64,000 bases of DNA, from contig UCEZ01000013.1 of assembly GCA_900471525.1 (NCBI GenBank), forward strand, positions 91,373 through 155,372, written 5' to 3'. Shown one piece after another: positions 7,132 through 16,586 of the stretch (positions are counted from its first letter, which is position 1; each line of letters opens with the position of its first letter). Under the pieces are notes generated by a model. It did not search any database. It was given only the letters and a program-made list of their open reading frames with translations, and was not told the origin of the DNA. A program made the translations under genes and the position numbers. This DNA is from Hyphomicrobiales bacterium. Its GTDB lineage: Bacteria; Pseudomonadota; Alphaproteobacteria; Rhizobiales; Rhizobiaceae.

Positions 7132-10100
7132 TCAAATCATGCCGGATTCTGGCGGAATAGGCTTTTCCTTTGGCTTGTAGCCGACTGATCTGAGCGCGAC
7201 GTAGAAGACCGGCGTCAGGAACAGACCGAGGAATGTCACGCCGAGCATGCCGGAGAAGACGGCGGTGCCGAGCGACTGACGCATTTCAGCGCCGGGGCCT
7301 GTTGCGATCATCAGCGGCACGACGCCGAGGATGAAGGCGAAGGCGGTCATCAGGATCGGCCGCAGGCGCAGGCGGCTTGCCTCGATGGCGGCTTTGACCG
7401 GGTTCATTCCGTCGTCTTGTGCCTGGCGGGCGAATTCGACGATCAGGATCGCGTTCTTCGCCGCAAGGCCGATAAGGACGATGAGGCCGATCTGCGTCAG
7501 GATGTTGTTGTCCTGGCCCCTGAGATGCACGCCGACCAGAGCGGCAAGTACTGCCATCGGCACGACGAGGATGATCGCCAGCGGCAGGATCCAGCTTTCA
7601 TACTGGGCCGACAGCGCCAGGAACACGAAGATCACCGAGAGGGCGAAGATGAAGATCGCCGTATTGCCGGTGTTGCGTTCCTGGAAGGCGAGATCCGTCC
7701 ATTCGAAGCCCGTGCCAGGCGGCAGAATCTGTGCGGCCAAGGCCTCCATCTTGTCGAGTGCGGTACCTGTCGAGACGCCGGGGGCAGGATTGCCCTGGAG
7801 GGGCACGGACACATACATGTTGTAGCGTTGGACGAGTGCCGGGCCAGTCGCATCTCGGATGTCGACCAGTGTTCCCAGCGGCACCAGCGCTCCTGTGGCG
7901 GAACGCACCTTCAGATCGAGAATATCTTCCCGCTCCAGCCGATATTGCTGATCCGCCTGCGCCCGCACCTGATAGACGCGGCCGAAGGCGTTGAAGTCGT
8001 TGACATAGGAGGTGCCGAGGTTGATCGACAGCGTTTCGAAGATGTTGGGGATCGGTACGCTCAAGGCCCGCGCCTTGTCGCGGTCGATCGCCAGGAAATA
8101 TTGCGGGCTGGAGGCAGAGAAGGTGGTGAAGACACCCGTCAGGCCTTCGGTCTGGTTGGCCGCACCCATCATCTGATAGGCAAGGCCGAGCGCGCGGCGC
8201 ATGTCGGAGCTTTCGCGATCGACGATCTGCATCTTGAAGCCGCCGGAATTGCCGATGCCGCGGATCGATGGCGGCGGCACGGCGATGATGAAGGCTTCCT
8301 GGATGCTCTGCATCGTGCCGTAAAGCTGGCCGATGATCTGGTTGGCGCTCTGCCCATGTTTCAGGCGCTCTTCAAAGGACTCGAAGGGCGTGAAGATAAC
8401 GCCGGAATTCGAGGCATTGGTGAAGGTCGCGCCATTGAAACCGGCGAAGGCCACGGCGTCCTTGACGCCGGGCACCTTCCGGATGATTTCGGTTGCCTTC
8501 TGGATTACCGCATCGGTACGGGCAAGCGATGCTCCGTCGGGCAGTTGCACGACGACGATCGCATAGCCCTGGTCCATTGTCGGCACGAAGCCGCGCGGCA
8601 CGATCTGCCCCATGTACCAGGTCGCAGCCAGCAATCCGAAAAAGACGACCAGAGTGGCGCCGAGTGCGATCTTTGTCGAAACGAGATGATGGACGATCCA
8701 GGAATAACCGTGGGTCATCCGGTCGAAGCCGTTGTTGAAGCCGTTGGCGAGGCCCCTGGCGACGCGGGTGAACGGATTGCGGGTTTCGTGATGTTCCTGG
8801 TGCGGGCGAAGGATGAGGGCTGCCAGTGCCGGCGACAATGTCAGCGAATTCAGCGCTGAAATGGCCGTCGCTACAGAGATCGTGACGGCGAACTGCAGGT
8901 AGAACTGCCCGGATATGCCGGGAATGAAGGCGGTCGGTACGAACACCGCGATCAGCACCAGCGAGATGGCGATGACGGCGGTGCCGACCTCATCCATCGT
9001 CACATGCGCCGCCTGTTTGGGCGTCAGCCCTTTCGCCAGATTTCGCTCGACATTTTCCACCACGACGATCGCATCGTCGACGACGATACCGATCGCCAGG
9101 ACCAGCCCGAACAGCGTCAGCATGTTGAGCGAGAAGCCGAAGGCAAACAGCAGCGCGAAGGTACCGATCAGCGATACCGGAATGGCAATGATCGGGATGA
9201 GCGCCGTGCGCCAGGACTGCAGGAAGACGAGCACGACGATGGCGACGAGAATCGCCGCCTCAAGAATGGTTTTGTAGACTTCGTTGATCGATTCCGAGAT
9301 GAATTCCGTCGGATTGTAGACGATGGTGTATTCGAGGCCCGGCGGGAAATCCTTTTTCAAGGTTTCCATCGTCGCCTTGATCTGCTCGGCAGCCTCAAGG
9401 GCGTTGGTGCCCGGCCGCGAGAAGATGCCCATGGCGACCGCGGCCTTGCCGTTCAGGTAGCTGTTGGTGACATAGTCCTTGGCGCCCAGCTCGATGCGGG
9501 CAACATCCTGCAACTGCACGAGACGGCCGCTCGCCGTCGATTTGACGATGACATAGCGGAACTGGCGGGCGTCGCTGAAGCGGCCTTCGGTGGTGACGGT
9601 ATACTGGAAGGCATTGGTGCCCGCGTTGGGCGGTCCGCCAATCGAACCGCCGGAAACCTGGACGTTCTGGTCGCGCAGCGATTGCACGACGTCGCCGGAG
9701 GTCATGCCGTAGGAGGCGAGCTTTTCCGGATCAAGCCAGATGCGCAGCGCATATTCGCGCTCGCCGAACAGGATGACGTCGCCGACGCCTTCGAGCCGCA
9801 CAAGCAAGTCGCGGGCGCGAGTGCGGGCGTAGTTGGAGACGTAGAGCTGATCATAGCGGTCGTTCGGCGAGATAAGATGCACGACCATCATCAGGTCGGG
9901 CGAGCTCTTCGCGGTGGTGACGCCGATGCGGCGGACTTCCTCGGGCAGGCGCGGTTCGGCGATCGAGACGCGGTTCTGGACGAGCACCTGCGCCTTGTCG
10001 AGGTCGGTGCCGAGCTTGAAGGTGACGGTCAGCGCCATCGAGCCGTCGGCCGTCGAATAGGAGGACATATACAGCATGTCCTCGACGCCGTTGATTTCCT

Positions 10101-10305
10101 GTTCGAGCGGCGTCGAAACCGTATCGGCGATCGTCTCGGCATCGGCGCCCGGATAGGCGGTGCGGATGACGATGGTTGGCGGGGCGATTTCGGGATATTG
10201 GGCGACCGGAAGCTGGAAATAGGCAATGCCGCCGACGATCACGAGGACGATCGACAGGACCGATGCGAAGATCGGCCTGTCCACGAAGAAATGGGCAAAT
10301 CTCAT
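7132..10305 (-). CDS. RND multidrug efflux permease, HAE1/AcrB family
   Basis: Inner-membrane proton-driven pump, 1057 aa, the usual family length, with 12 helices and two large periplasmic loops after helices 1 and 7. The N-terminus FFVDRPIFASVLSI and the segment VVDDAIVVVENVERN (helix 4 Asp pair for proton relay) are typical AcrB/MexB signatures. It works with the adaptor encoded immediately upstream (ATGA overlap, 10302-10305) and an outer-membrane TolC-type channel encoded elsewhere. No dedicated TetR regulator is adjacent. Likely substrates are amphiphilic drugs, plant phenolics or flavonoids; this is inference from the family. Confidence 0.95.
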   Translation of the reverse strand: MRFAHFFVDRPIFASVLSIVLVIVGGIAYFQLPVAQYPEIAPPTIVIRTAYPGADAETIADTVSTPLEQEINGVEDMLYMSSYSTADGSMALTVTFKLGTDLDKAQVLVQNRVSIAEPRLPEEVRRIGVTTAKSSPDLMMVVHLISPNDRYDQLYVSNYARTRARDLLVRLEGVGDVILFGEREYALRIWLDPEKLASYGMTSGDVVQSLRDQNVQVSGGSIGGPPNAGTNAFQYTVTTEGRFSDARQFRYVIVKSTASGRLVQLQDVARIELGAKDYVTNSYLNGKAAVAMGIFSRPGTNALEAAEQIKATMETLKKDFPPGLEYTIVYNPTEFISESINEVYKTILEAAILVAIVVLVFLQSWRTALIPIIAIPVSLIGTFALLFAFGFSLNMLTLFGLVLAIGIVVDDAIVVVENVERNLAKGLTPKQAAHVTMDEVGTAVIAISLVLIAVFVPTAFIPGISGQFYLQFAVTISVATAISALNSLTLSPALAALILRPHQEHHETRNPFTRVARGLANGFNNGFDRMTHGYSWIVHHLVSTKIALGATLVVFFGLLAATWYMGQIVPRGFVPTMDQGYAIVVVQLPDGASLARTDAVIQKATEIIRKVPGVKDAVAFAGFNGATFTNASNSGVIFTPFESFEERLKHGQSANQIIGQLYGTMQSIQEAFIIAVPPPSIRGIGNSGGFKMQIVDRESSDMRRALGLAYQMMGAANQTEGLTGVFTTFSASSPQYFLAIDRDKARALSVPIPNIFETLSINLGTSYVNDFNAFGRVYQVRAQADQQYRLEREDILDLKVRSATGALVPLGTLVDIRDATGPALVQRYNMYVSVPLQGNPAPGVSTGTALDKMEALAAQILPPGTGFEWTDLAFQERNTGNTAIFIFALSVIFVFLALSAQYESWILPLAIILVVPMAVLAALVGVHLRGQDNNILTQIGLIVLIGLAAKNAILIVEFARQAQDDGMNPVKAAIEASRLRLRPILMTAFAFILGVVPLMIATGPGAEMRQSLGTAVFSGMLGVTFLGLFLTPVFYVALRSVGYKPKEKPIPPESGMI

Positions 10306-11453
10306 TGGCCGTTCTCCGCAGCGGCTGCCTCGGGCGGCAAGGTGACCAACTTCGGATCGACGATCACGCCGGGCCGCAGACGGGTCAGGCCATTGACAAC
10401 AAGCGTTTCGTCGCCTGTCAGGCCTTCGCGAATGACGCGGTAACCATAGAGCCTCGGCCCAAGGCGGACCGGCTTCGTCGTGAAGCTGCCGTCCTCTGCG
10501 ACGACATAGACGACACGCTGATCCTGATCGGAGCCGATTGCCTCGTCAGGGACGAGAATGCCCTTGTAGGTGTTGGAGGCGCTAACCTCGACGCGACCGA
10601 AGAGACCTGGCTGCAGGACGAAATTCGGATTGTCGAAGCGAGCGCGAACGCGCATCGTTCCGGTTTCCTGGTCGATGCGGTTCTCGGCAAAATCGACCTT
10701 GCCCTTGAAGGGTTTCTCGGTGGAATCGGCGATGATCACGGACACTTCCAGCGAGCCGCCGCCCTCCTGGAGGTCGCTGCCGTGCTCGCGCGCCACGCGG
10801 GCATAGTTGAGCAGTCGGCGCTCATCGACATCGAAATAGAAGTCGATGGGATTGAGCGAGACGATCGTCGTCAGAGCCGTCTGGTCAGCCTGCACGAGAT
10901 TGCCCGCCGAAACCAGCCGCCGGTCGATACGGCCGGCCAGCGGTGCAATGATCTTGGTATATTCGAGGTCGAGCTGAGCCCTGGCGAGGCTTGCTTCGGC
11001 GCCGCGCAGGTTGGCCTGTGCTGACCGGAGTTCGCGGCGGCGGTCGTCAAGGGTGGAGACCGGAAGCGTTCCCTTCTGCACCAGCGATTCCGTGCGCGTG
11101 AATTCCGCCTGGGCGAAGACAAGCGTGGATTTCGCAACTTCAAGGGATGAGGTGGCAACGTCGAGCGCCGTCTGGAACGGCCGCTGGTCGATGATGAAAA
11201 GCTGATCGCCCTTCTTCACCATGGCGCCATCGGTGAAATCCACCTGATCGAGATAACCGCCGACCCGCGAGCGGATCGTCACTTCATCGACGGCTTCGAA
11301 ACGGCCGATGAACTCATCGACGTCGACGACATCGCGAACAACCGGCTTGGCGACGGTGACCGCGGCCTTTGGTTGTTCCTGCGCTGAAGAGGGGGCTGCG
11401 GACAGAGCCGTGGAGAAAAGCATTAGTGCCGGAACAAGCCAGTGTCGTACCAT
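10302..11453 (-). CDS. RND efflux periplasmic adaptor (membrane fusion protein)
   Basis: HlyD/AcrA-type adaptor, 383 aa. ATG at 11453 is chosen over upstream in-frame codons because AGGGGG lies 8 nt before it and a Sec signal peptide follows (hydrophobic VPALMLFSTALSAAPSSAQ). The protein then has the split lipoyl domain, an alpha-hairpin around residues 95-160 and beta-barrel segments (VGGYLDQVDFTDGAMVKKGD is the first lipoyl half). No lipobox Cys is obvious. It is co-translated with the downstream pump through a 4-nt overlap. Confidence 0.92.
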   Translation of the reverse strand: MVRHWLVPALMLFSTALSAAPSSAQEQPKAAVTVAKPVVRDVVDVDEFIGRFEAVDEVTIRSRVGGYLDQVDFTDGAMVKKGDQLFIIDQRPFQTALDVATSSLEVAKSTLVFAQAEFTRTESLVQKGTLPVSTLDDRRRELRSAQANLRGAEASLARAQLDLEYTKIIAPLAGRIDRRLVSAGNLVQADQTALTTIVSLNPIDFYFDVDERRLLNYARVAREHGSDLQEGGGSLEVSVIIADSTEKPFKGKVDFAENRIDQETGTMRVRARFDNPNFVLQPGLFGRVEVSASNTYKGILVPDEAIGSDQDQRVVYVVAEDGSFTTKPVRLGPRLYGYRVIREGLTGDETLVVNGLTRLRPGVIVDPKLVTLPPEAAAAENGQ

Positions 11454-11827
11454 GGTAAGCCCCCTGAAGCGCATGATGCAGACAGTCCCGCGCGGTTGCA
11501 CGGGCCAGTTCGTGGAGTTTATGTGTGGTCGAACCCTGCCGGATTTCAAGTGGTCTATGGCAGTCGGGACACGGGTTTGACCAAGCTGCGGATAGTTCAA
11601 AATCTGTCAATATTTCAGGTCTTTAGGCGTATCATTTTCTTCTCGTCGGAGCTTTTGAGCTGCCGCCACCTCAAAGAGACGATGCCATTTTTAGGGGCAG
11701 CTTACATTATTCGAACATCGTGTCATCCCGAAAAGACGCAGTGAAAATCATTTAAGCTGTTGCTTCTTTTCGCAATGCCGGGAGCCGGCAGCGCGAGCCC
11801 GGCCCCTGGTTTTTCCTTCCGTTCTGG
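11454..11827. other. Gene-free interval upstream of the RND operon
   Basis: 374 bp without a supported gene. It should hold the minus-strand promoter of the RND operon; TTGACA on the minus strand (11605-11610) is a possible -35 box, but no good -10 box follows. The part near 11760-11810 has a GC-rich inverted repeat (GCCGGG/CCCGGC) that could end the DUF1097 transcript. Nothing else is recognisable. Confidence 0.4.
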
Positions 11828-12331
11828 TTAAGCTGCCCGGATGATTTTCGTTTGCAACCGATGGGCGATCCAGGCCGCGAAGGAGCCGAGACCGCTGACG
11901 GCGGCGAGTTCGGAAAGGGCCAGGATGCCCGGTTCGAGATGGGCGGCGAAGAAGGTGATCAGGCCAAGGAAATAGGCTGGCACGTTGTCGATCGGCGCGA
12001 GCGCGCGCAACGAGACGACGATGATCGCCACCACGAAAACGACCGGACCGAAGGCGAGCGCGCCGATCAGCGGCATCAGCACGCCGACGGCAAGGGCCGC
12101 ACCGACACCGAAGGCGATGCCGATGACGAGGCACAGATAGCTGAAGAATGCGTCCCTGGTCGAATAACCGCGGGTGAAAAAGGCAACCCAGCCCATGAAC
12201 ATGGCCCAGACCGGCCAGCCGAGGCCGGCGGAAGTGGTTGCGGCGATGGCAGCGGTGAGGGCTGCTGCAAGCGTCTGGGCGGTGAAGCGCATCGAGGTCG
12301 GGGCAGGCGCTGCTTTGATTTCGGAGGTCAT
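11828..12331 (-). CDS. DUF1097 family membrane protein
   Basis: Integral membrane protein, 167 aa, with five or six hydrophobic segments and Gly/Ala-rich helices, recognisable as the DUF1097 (YcdZ-like) family of unknown function. The ATG at 12331 is preferred over 12352 because AAGGAG lies directly in front of it. Last gene of a probable operon with two SDR dehydrogenases (74-nt gap). A role in small-molecule transport linked to the dehydrogenases is possible but unproven. Confidence 0.7.
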   Translation of the reverse strand: MTSEIKAAPAPTSMRFTAQTLAAALTAAIAATTSAGLGWPVWAMFMGWVAFFTRGYSTRDAFFSYLCLVIGIAFGVGAALAVGVLMPLIGALAFGPVVFVVAIIVVSLRALAPIDNVPAYFLGLITFFAAHLEPGILALSELAAVSGLGSFAAWIAHRLQTKIIRAA

Positions 12332-12405
12332 TGTCTTCTCCTTGGTATCCATGGTGGGGGTAAAAGCCGGCTCTCCGATCTTTCGCAGAACCGGCCATGC
12401 AACGG

Positions 12406-13308
12406 TCAGGCGTTGTTCACGGGCTTCAGGAGGTCCGCCAGGCCGATGTTGCGGAACATTTCGGCGCGGACGCGGTCGGCGACGCCGTTGACAATCTCGG
12501 CGCCATCCTGCGACGGGTCGATATGGACGCGGAACGGCCGGGTGCCGAAGGGCTTGTTGACGATATCGACGACGGCTGCGGCAACGAAGGCCGGGTCGGC
12601 GTCGATCGGTTCCAGGGCCGCGAGACCTTGCAGGGCCTTTTCCGGAACGCCCTTGTAGGGACCGTCATTGTATTCGGCGGCACGGGCCTGATCAGCCGGC
12701 GAACCGGAATGGGCGAAGTGGTTGGTGCCCTTGGTGAAGGCGCCGGGAACGACGATCGAGGTCTCGATTCCCCAGCGGGTGAGTTCGGCGGCATAGGAAA
12801 CGGCAAGCGAGTCCATTGCAGCCTTGGCGGCGAAATAGGGCGACAGGTAAGGCGGGGTACCGCCGCGGGTCGATGAAGAGGAGATCCAGACGACTAGGCC
12901 CTTGCCTTGTTTGCGTAAGTAGGGAAGCGCTGCGCGGTTTACCCGCTGGGTGGACAGCACGTTGATGTCATAGAGTTCGGCGAACTGTTCAGGCGTGAAG
13001 GCTTCGGCTGGGCCGAACGACATGTGGCCGGCATTGTGCATGATGACATCGAGACGGCCGGCATCGGTGATGATCCTGGTGATGCCAGCTTCGACGGAGG
13101 CGTTGGAGGCGACATCGAGTTCAACCGAACGCAGATCGACATTGTGCTCGGCGGCAAAGGCTGCAGCATCGGCAACCGCCTTGGCGTTGCGGGTTTCAGT
13201 GGCGCGCATGCCGGCATAGACGGTGTGGCCGGCGGTTGCGAGTGCGCGTGCGGTCAGGGCGCCGAAGCCGCTGGAGGCACCGGTGACGACGATTACTTGC
13301 TTGGTCAT
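12406..13308 (-). CDS. Short-chain dehydrogenase/reductase
   Basis: Classical-type SDR oxidoreductase, 300 aa. The NAD(P) motif TGASSGFG is at residues 9-16, HNAGHMSFG stands in place of NNAG near 88, and the catalytic Ser-Tyr-Lys is in ISSSSTRGG and YFAAK. The C-terminus is extended by about 50 residues compared with the 250-aa classical SDRs. ATG at 13308 has AGGA upstream; the frame is open further upstream without homology. It lies second in an operon behind another SDR. Substrate unknown. Confidence 0.85.
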   Translation of the reverse strand: MTKQVIVVTGASSGFGALTARALATAGHTVYAGMRATETRNAKAVADAAAFAAEHNVDLRSVELDVASNASVEAGITRIITDAGRLDVIMHNAGHMSFGPAEAFTPEQFAELYDINVLSTQRVNRAALPYLRKQGKGLVVWISSSSTRGGTPPYLSPYFAAKAAMDSLAVSYAAELTRWGIETSIVVPGAFTKGTNHFAHSGSPADQARAAEYNDGPYKGVPEKALQGLAALEPIDADPAFVAAAVVDIVNKPFGTRPFRVHIDPSQDGAEIVNGVADRVRAEMFRNIGLADLLKPVNNA

Positions 13309-13414
13309 TGTCCTGTTCCTTCTGAAGGATCGGGTGGGGGTTGAGGCTTTCGAGGGGAGTAAATTCGTGGGGAGGCCGGCGGAGATCACGCTCCGCCGCT
13401 CCGGTTCGTGATGT

Positions 13415-14155
13415 TCAAACCATGCCGCCATTGGCGCGCAGGACCTGGCCGTTGATCCAGGCGCCGTCCGGGCCTGTCAGGAAGGCGACGGAGGAGGCGA
13501 TATCTTCCGGGGTACCGAGGCGTTCCAGCGGGTTCATCTTCGACATGCGGGCAATCAGTTCTTCCGACTTGCCGTTGAGGAAGAGGTCGGTCGCCGTCGG
13601 GCCGGGAGCGACCGCGTTGACGGTGATCGAGCGGCCCCGCAGTTCCTTCGACAGGATGGCGGTCAGCGTTTCGACGGCAGCCTTGGTGGCGGCGTAGACG
13701 CCGTAGGTTTCAAGCTTCAGGCCGACGACGCTGGTCGAGAAATTGACGATCCGGCCACCGTCGCGCAGGCGTTTTGCGGCTTCCCGCAGGGTGTTGAAGG
13801 TACCCTTCAGGTTGATGGCGATCTGGCGGTCGAACAGGGCATCGGTGCTGTCGGCTAGGGACGAAAGCGTCATGATGCCGGCATTGTTGACGAGCACGTC
13901 GATACCGCCGAAGGCAGCTTCCGCAGCGTCGAACATCCGGCGGACGGCTTCGGTATCGCTGACATCGGCTTTCGCGGTCAGCGCGCGGCCACCCTTGTCT
14001 TCGATCTTGCTGGCCAGCGCTTCGGCCGGAGCAGCGTCGCCGGAATAGTTGATGACGACGGTGAAGCCGTCCCTGGCGAGGCGTTCGGCGATGGCAGCGC
14101 CAATGCCGCGCGAGGCGCCCGTGACGATGGCGACTTTGTTGCTGTTGTCTGACAT
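13415..14155 (-). CDS. SDR family oxidoreductase, FabG-like
   Basis: Classical SDR, 246 aa. TGASRGIG is at 12-19, NNAG near 92, the catalytic Ser in NFSTSVVG, and YAATK carries the Tyr and Lys. C-terminal PGPTATDLF and NGQVLRANGGMV are typical of 3-oxoacyl-ACP reductase-like enzymes. It is promoter-proximal in an operon with a second SDR and DUF1097, divergent from a LysR regulator that probably controls it. Likely a secondary-metabolite or xenobiotic dehydrogenase rather than the housekeeping FabG. Confidence 0.87.
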   Translation of the reverse strand: MSDNSNKVAIVTGASRGIGAAIAERLARDGFTVVINYSGDAAPAEALASKIEDKGGRALTAKADVSDTEAVRRMFDAAEAAFGGIDVLVNNAGIMTLSSLADSTDALFDRQIAINLKGTFNTLREAAKRLRDGGRIVNFSTSVVGLKLETYGVYAATKAAVETLTAILSKELRGRSITVNAVAPGPTATDLFLNGKSEELIARMSKMNPLERLGTPEDIASSVAFLTGPDGAWINGQVLRANGGMV

Positions 14156-14237
14156 TTTCTTTCTCCTTGATTAACCACGCCGCAGCGCGTTTTCGATGAG
14201 AGGAAGATGCCGCTTTTCCTTCTACGGATAATGAGCC

Positions 14238-14273
14238 ATTGTTCGGCATCACTATTCGAAAATGGCGAACAAT
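14238..14273. promoter_or_regulatory. Inverted repeat between SDR operon and lysR gene
   Basis: ATTGTTCG (14238-14245) and CGAACAAT (14266-14273) form a perfect 8-bp inverted repeat with a 20-bp spacer, immediately in front of the LysR start and in the divergent promoter region of the SDR operon. This is the expected place for a LysR-type binding site; contact by the adjacent regulator is inference. Confidence 0.45.
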
Positions 14274-14277
14274 CCCG

Positions 14278-15177
14278 ATGGACAGATTTGAGGCGATGCG
14301 GGTGTTTTCGCGCGTGGTGGAGCGTCGCAGTTTTACGCTGGCCGCCGAGGACACCGGGCTTCCGCGCTCCACCGTGACGGATGCAGTCAAGCAGCTGGAG
14401 GCGCGTCTCGGGGTTCGCCTGCTACAGCGCACGACTCGGCATGTCAGCCCGACGCTCGACGGCGAGGCCTACTACCGGCGCTGCCTGACCATCCTGTCGG
14501 ATATCGAGGATGCGGAAGGCGCCTTTGCCGGCGCCAAGCCGAAGGGGCTGCTGCGCGTCGACGTACACGGCAAGCTGGCGCGGCACTTCGTTCTGCCGGG
14601 ATTGCCGGCCTTCCTGAAGGAATATCCGGATATCCAGCTTTATATGAGCGAGGGCGACAGGCTGGTCGACCTGATCCGCGAGGGGATAGACTGCGTGCTG
14701 CGCGTCGGCGATCTTCAGGACAGCGATATGATCGCCCGGCGCGTCGCCCTGCTGGACGAAGTGACCTGCGTCTCGCCCGAATACATAGCCCGCTTCGGTA
14801 TGCCGAAAAGCCTCGACGATCTCGCCGGACACCAGATGATCGGCTTCTGGTCAACGGCCATCGGCGGGTTGTTGCCGCTGGAATTCACTGTGTCGGGGGT
14901 GATCCGCAATATCTCCCTGCCGGCGGTGGTTTCGGTCAATGGCGCCGATACGCTGGCAGCGGCGGCGCGGCTGGGGCTCGGCATCATGCAGGCGCCGCGC
15001 TACTCGCTGGAGGAGGATCTGAAAAAAGGCACGCTCGTTGCCATCCTGCCGGACAATCCGCCGACCCGTACACCGGTTTCGCTGCTCTATCCCCGCAGCC
15101 GCCAGCTCTCGCCGCGCGTGCGGGTTTTCATCGACTGGCTCTCCCGCGAATTTGTCACGCGACAGGAGGATATATAA
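14278..15177 (+). CDS. LysR-type transcriptional regulator
   Basis: LTTR, 299 aa. The N-terminal winged helix-turn-helix (residues 1-60; RSFTLAAEDTGLPRSTVTDAVKQLE) is followed by a two-lobe effector domain beginning near residue 90. The ATG at 14278 starts the conserved MDRFEAMRVF sequence; an upstream in-frame ATG would sit inside the operator. Divergent from the SDR-SDR-DUF1097 operon, its probable target. Confidence 0.9.
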   Translation: MDRFEAMRVFSRVVERRSFTLAAEDTGLPRSTVTDAVKQLEARLGVRLLQRTTRHVSPTLDGEAYYRRCLTILSDIEDAEGAFAGAKPKGLLRVDVHGKLARHFVLPGLPAFLKEYPDIQLYMSEGDRLVDLIREGIDCVLRVGDLQDSDMIARRVALLDEVTCVSPEYIARFGMPKSLDDLAGHQMIGFWSTAIGGLLPLEFTVSGVIRNISLPAVVSVNGADTLAAAARLGLGIMQAPRYSLEEDLKKGTLVAILPDNPPTRTPVSLLYPRSRQLSPRVRVFIDWLSREFVTRQEDI

Positions 15178-15364
15178 AAAGAAACCGGTTCGGGGTTGCC
15201 TTTCGGCTCTTGCCCTCCCACATGCCCGGCAACTTCAAGATCCATCCGTCCGCACATCCCCTCCGCGCAACACGTCGACATGACGCGCAGTTCCTCAAAT
15301 CGATTCCGGATCGAGGGGTTATGCGCTAGACGTGTGAATGTCCGCAGGAATCAGGAAAATCAAC

Positions 15365-16585
15365 ATGAACGCAAACGATATCAGCGAGATTTCCGCCTGG
15401 TTGACGAAGCAGGGTCTGAAGGGCACGGACGAAATGGACATCGTCAACGGCTTCTGCCAGCGCGTCCGCGCTGCCGGCATGCGGCTCGACCGGGGCCTTG
15501 CGCTGATCGATACGCTGCACCCGGTTTATGAGGGGCGGGCGTTCCAGTGGGACAGCAAGGAGCCGGTCAGAACCGCATTCGAGTACGGGCCGACGAATGA
15601 AGGCGTCTCGGCGGAGAACTGGGAACGATCGGCCTTCTATCACATGCGCGAAAACAACAAGAATGAGGTCCGTCGGCGGCTCGGTTTCGGCGATCCCCTG
15701 GATTTCTTCACGCTCGATACGCTGCTGGCTTCCGGTCACAAAGACTATATCGCGATGATCCACCGGTTCGCGCAGGACAGCCACATCGGCGACATGGACT
15801 GTTTCTATTCGCACTGGACGACACTGGACGAGGGCGGCTTTCGCGACGAGGATATCGATACGCTCCGGCAGCTGGTGCCGGTGCTGGCACTGGCCATCAA
15901 GTCGGGCTCGCTGACGCGCATTTCCCGCACTATCGCCGAGGTCTATCTGGGTGAGGACGCCGCCAGACAAGTGCTCGAAGGCCGTATATCGCGCGGCAAG
16001 GCCGAGCGGATCTCCGCCGTGCTTTGGTTCTCCGATCTGCAGAACTACACCCGCATCTCCGACAATCTGCCTCCGGACGAGATAATCCCGTTCCTCAACG
16101 ACTATGCAGATGCGGTGATTTCCTCCATTCACGAGGCCGGCGGCAATGTCCTGAAGCTGATCGGCGACGGGACTCTGGCGATCTTCAAGGCTGAGGAACG
16201 CGAGGATGCCTGCGCCCGGGCGCTTCTTGCGGAACAGAATCTGCGTGAAAAGCTGAAAGGCCTGAACGAACAGCGCCTGCTCGAGGGCCGGCCGGTGACC
16301 GAGGTCTATCTCGGTCTTCATATCGGGGATGTCTTCTACGGTAATATCGGCTCGAGCGACCGGCTGGATTTCACCGTCATCGGCCCGGCGGTCAATGAGG
16401 TGAGCCGCATCGCCTCCATGTGCCGCTTCGTCGATCGCAGCGTCATCATGTCATCCCAGTTCGTCGCCGCCGCTCCGCCACCGCGCAACGCCGAGGTGGT
16501 CTCGATCGGTCGCTATGCGTTGCGTGGCGTCAAGCGGGCGCAGGAGCTGTTTACACTGATGCCGCTGGAAAACCCGGTCGAATAG
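15365..16585 (+). CDS. Adenylate/guanylate cyclase, class III
   Basis: Nucleotidyl cyclase, 406 aa. The C-terminal catalytic domain covers about 215-385: metal-binding Asp in WFSDLQNYT, GDGTLAIFK, and the second half with LGLHIGDVFYGNIGS and DFTVIGPAVNEVSRI. The N-terminal 200 residues are a soluble sensor-like region without a family name I recognise. ATG at 15365 follows AGGAAA. Such cyclases are numerous in Rhizobiaceae and make cAMP; no effector gene is adjacent. A decayed copy of its C-terminal tail lies 1.9 kb downstream. Confidence 0.88.
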   Translation: MNANDISEISAWLTKQGLKGTDEMDIVNGFCQRVRAAGMRLDRGLALIDTLHPVYEGRAFQWDSKEPVRTAFEYGPTNEGVSAENWERSAFYHMRENNKNEVRRRLGFGDPLDFFTLDTLLASGHKDYIAMIHRFAQDSHIGDMDCFYSHWTTLDEGGFRDEDIDTLRQLVPVLALAIKSGSLTRISRTIAEVYLGEDAARQVLEGRISRGKAERISAVLWFSDLQNYTRISDNLPPDEIIPFLNDYADAVISSIHEAGGNVLKLIGDGTLAIFKAEEREDACARALLAEQNLREKLKGLNEQRLLEGRPVTEVYLGLHIGDVFYGNIGSSDRLDFTVIGPAVNEVSRIASMCRFVDRSVIMSSQFVAAAPPPRNAEVVSIGRYALRGVKRAQELFTLMPLENPVE

Positions 16586-16586
16586 T

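Noticed and set aside
9004-10443. 479-aa plus-strand open frame inside the RND pump
   Set aside because: Antisense shadow rich in Arg, Asp and Gly; the RND pump on the other strand is unambiguous.
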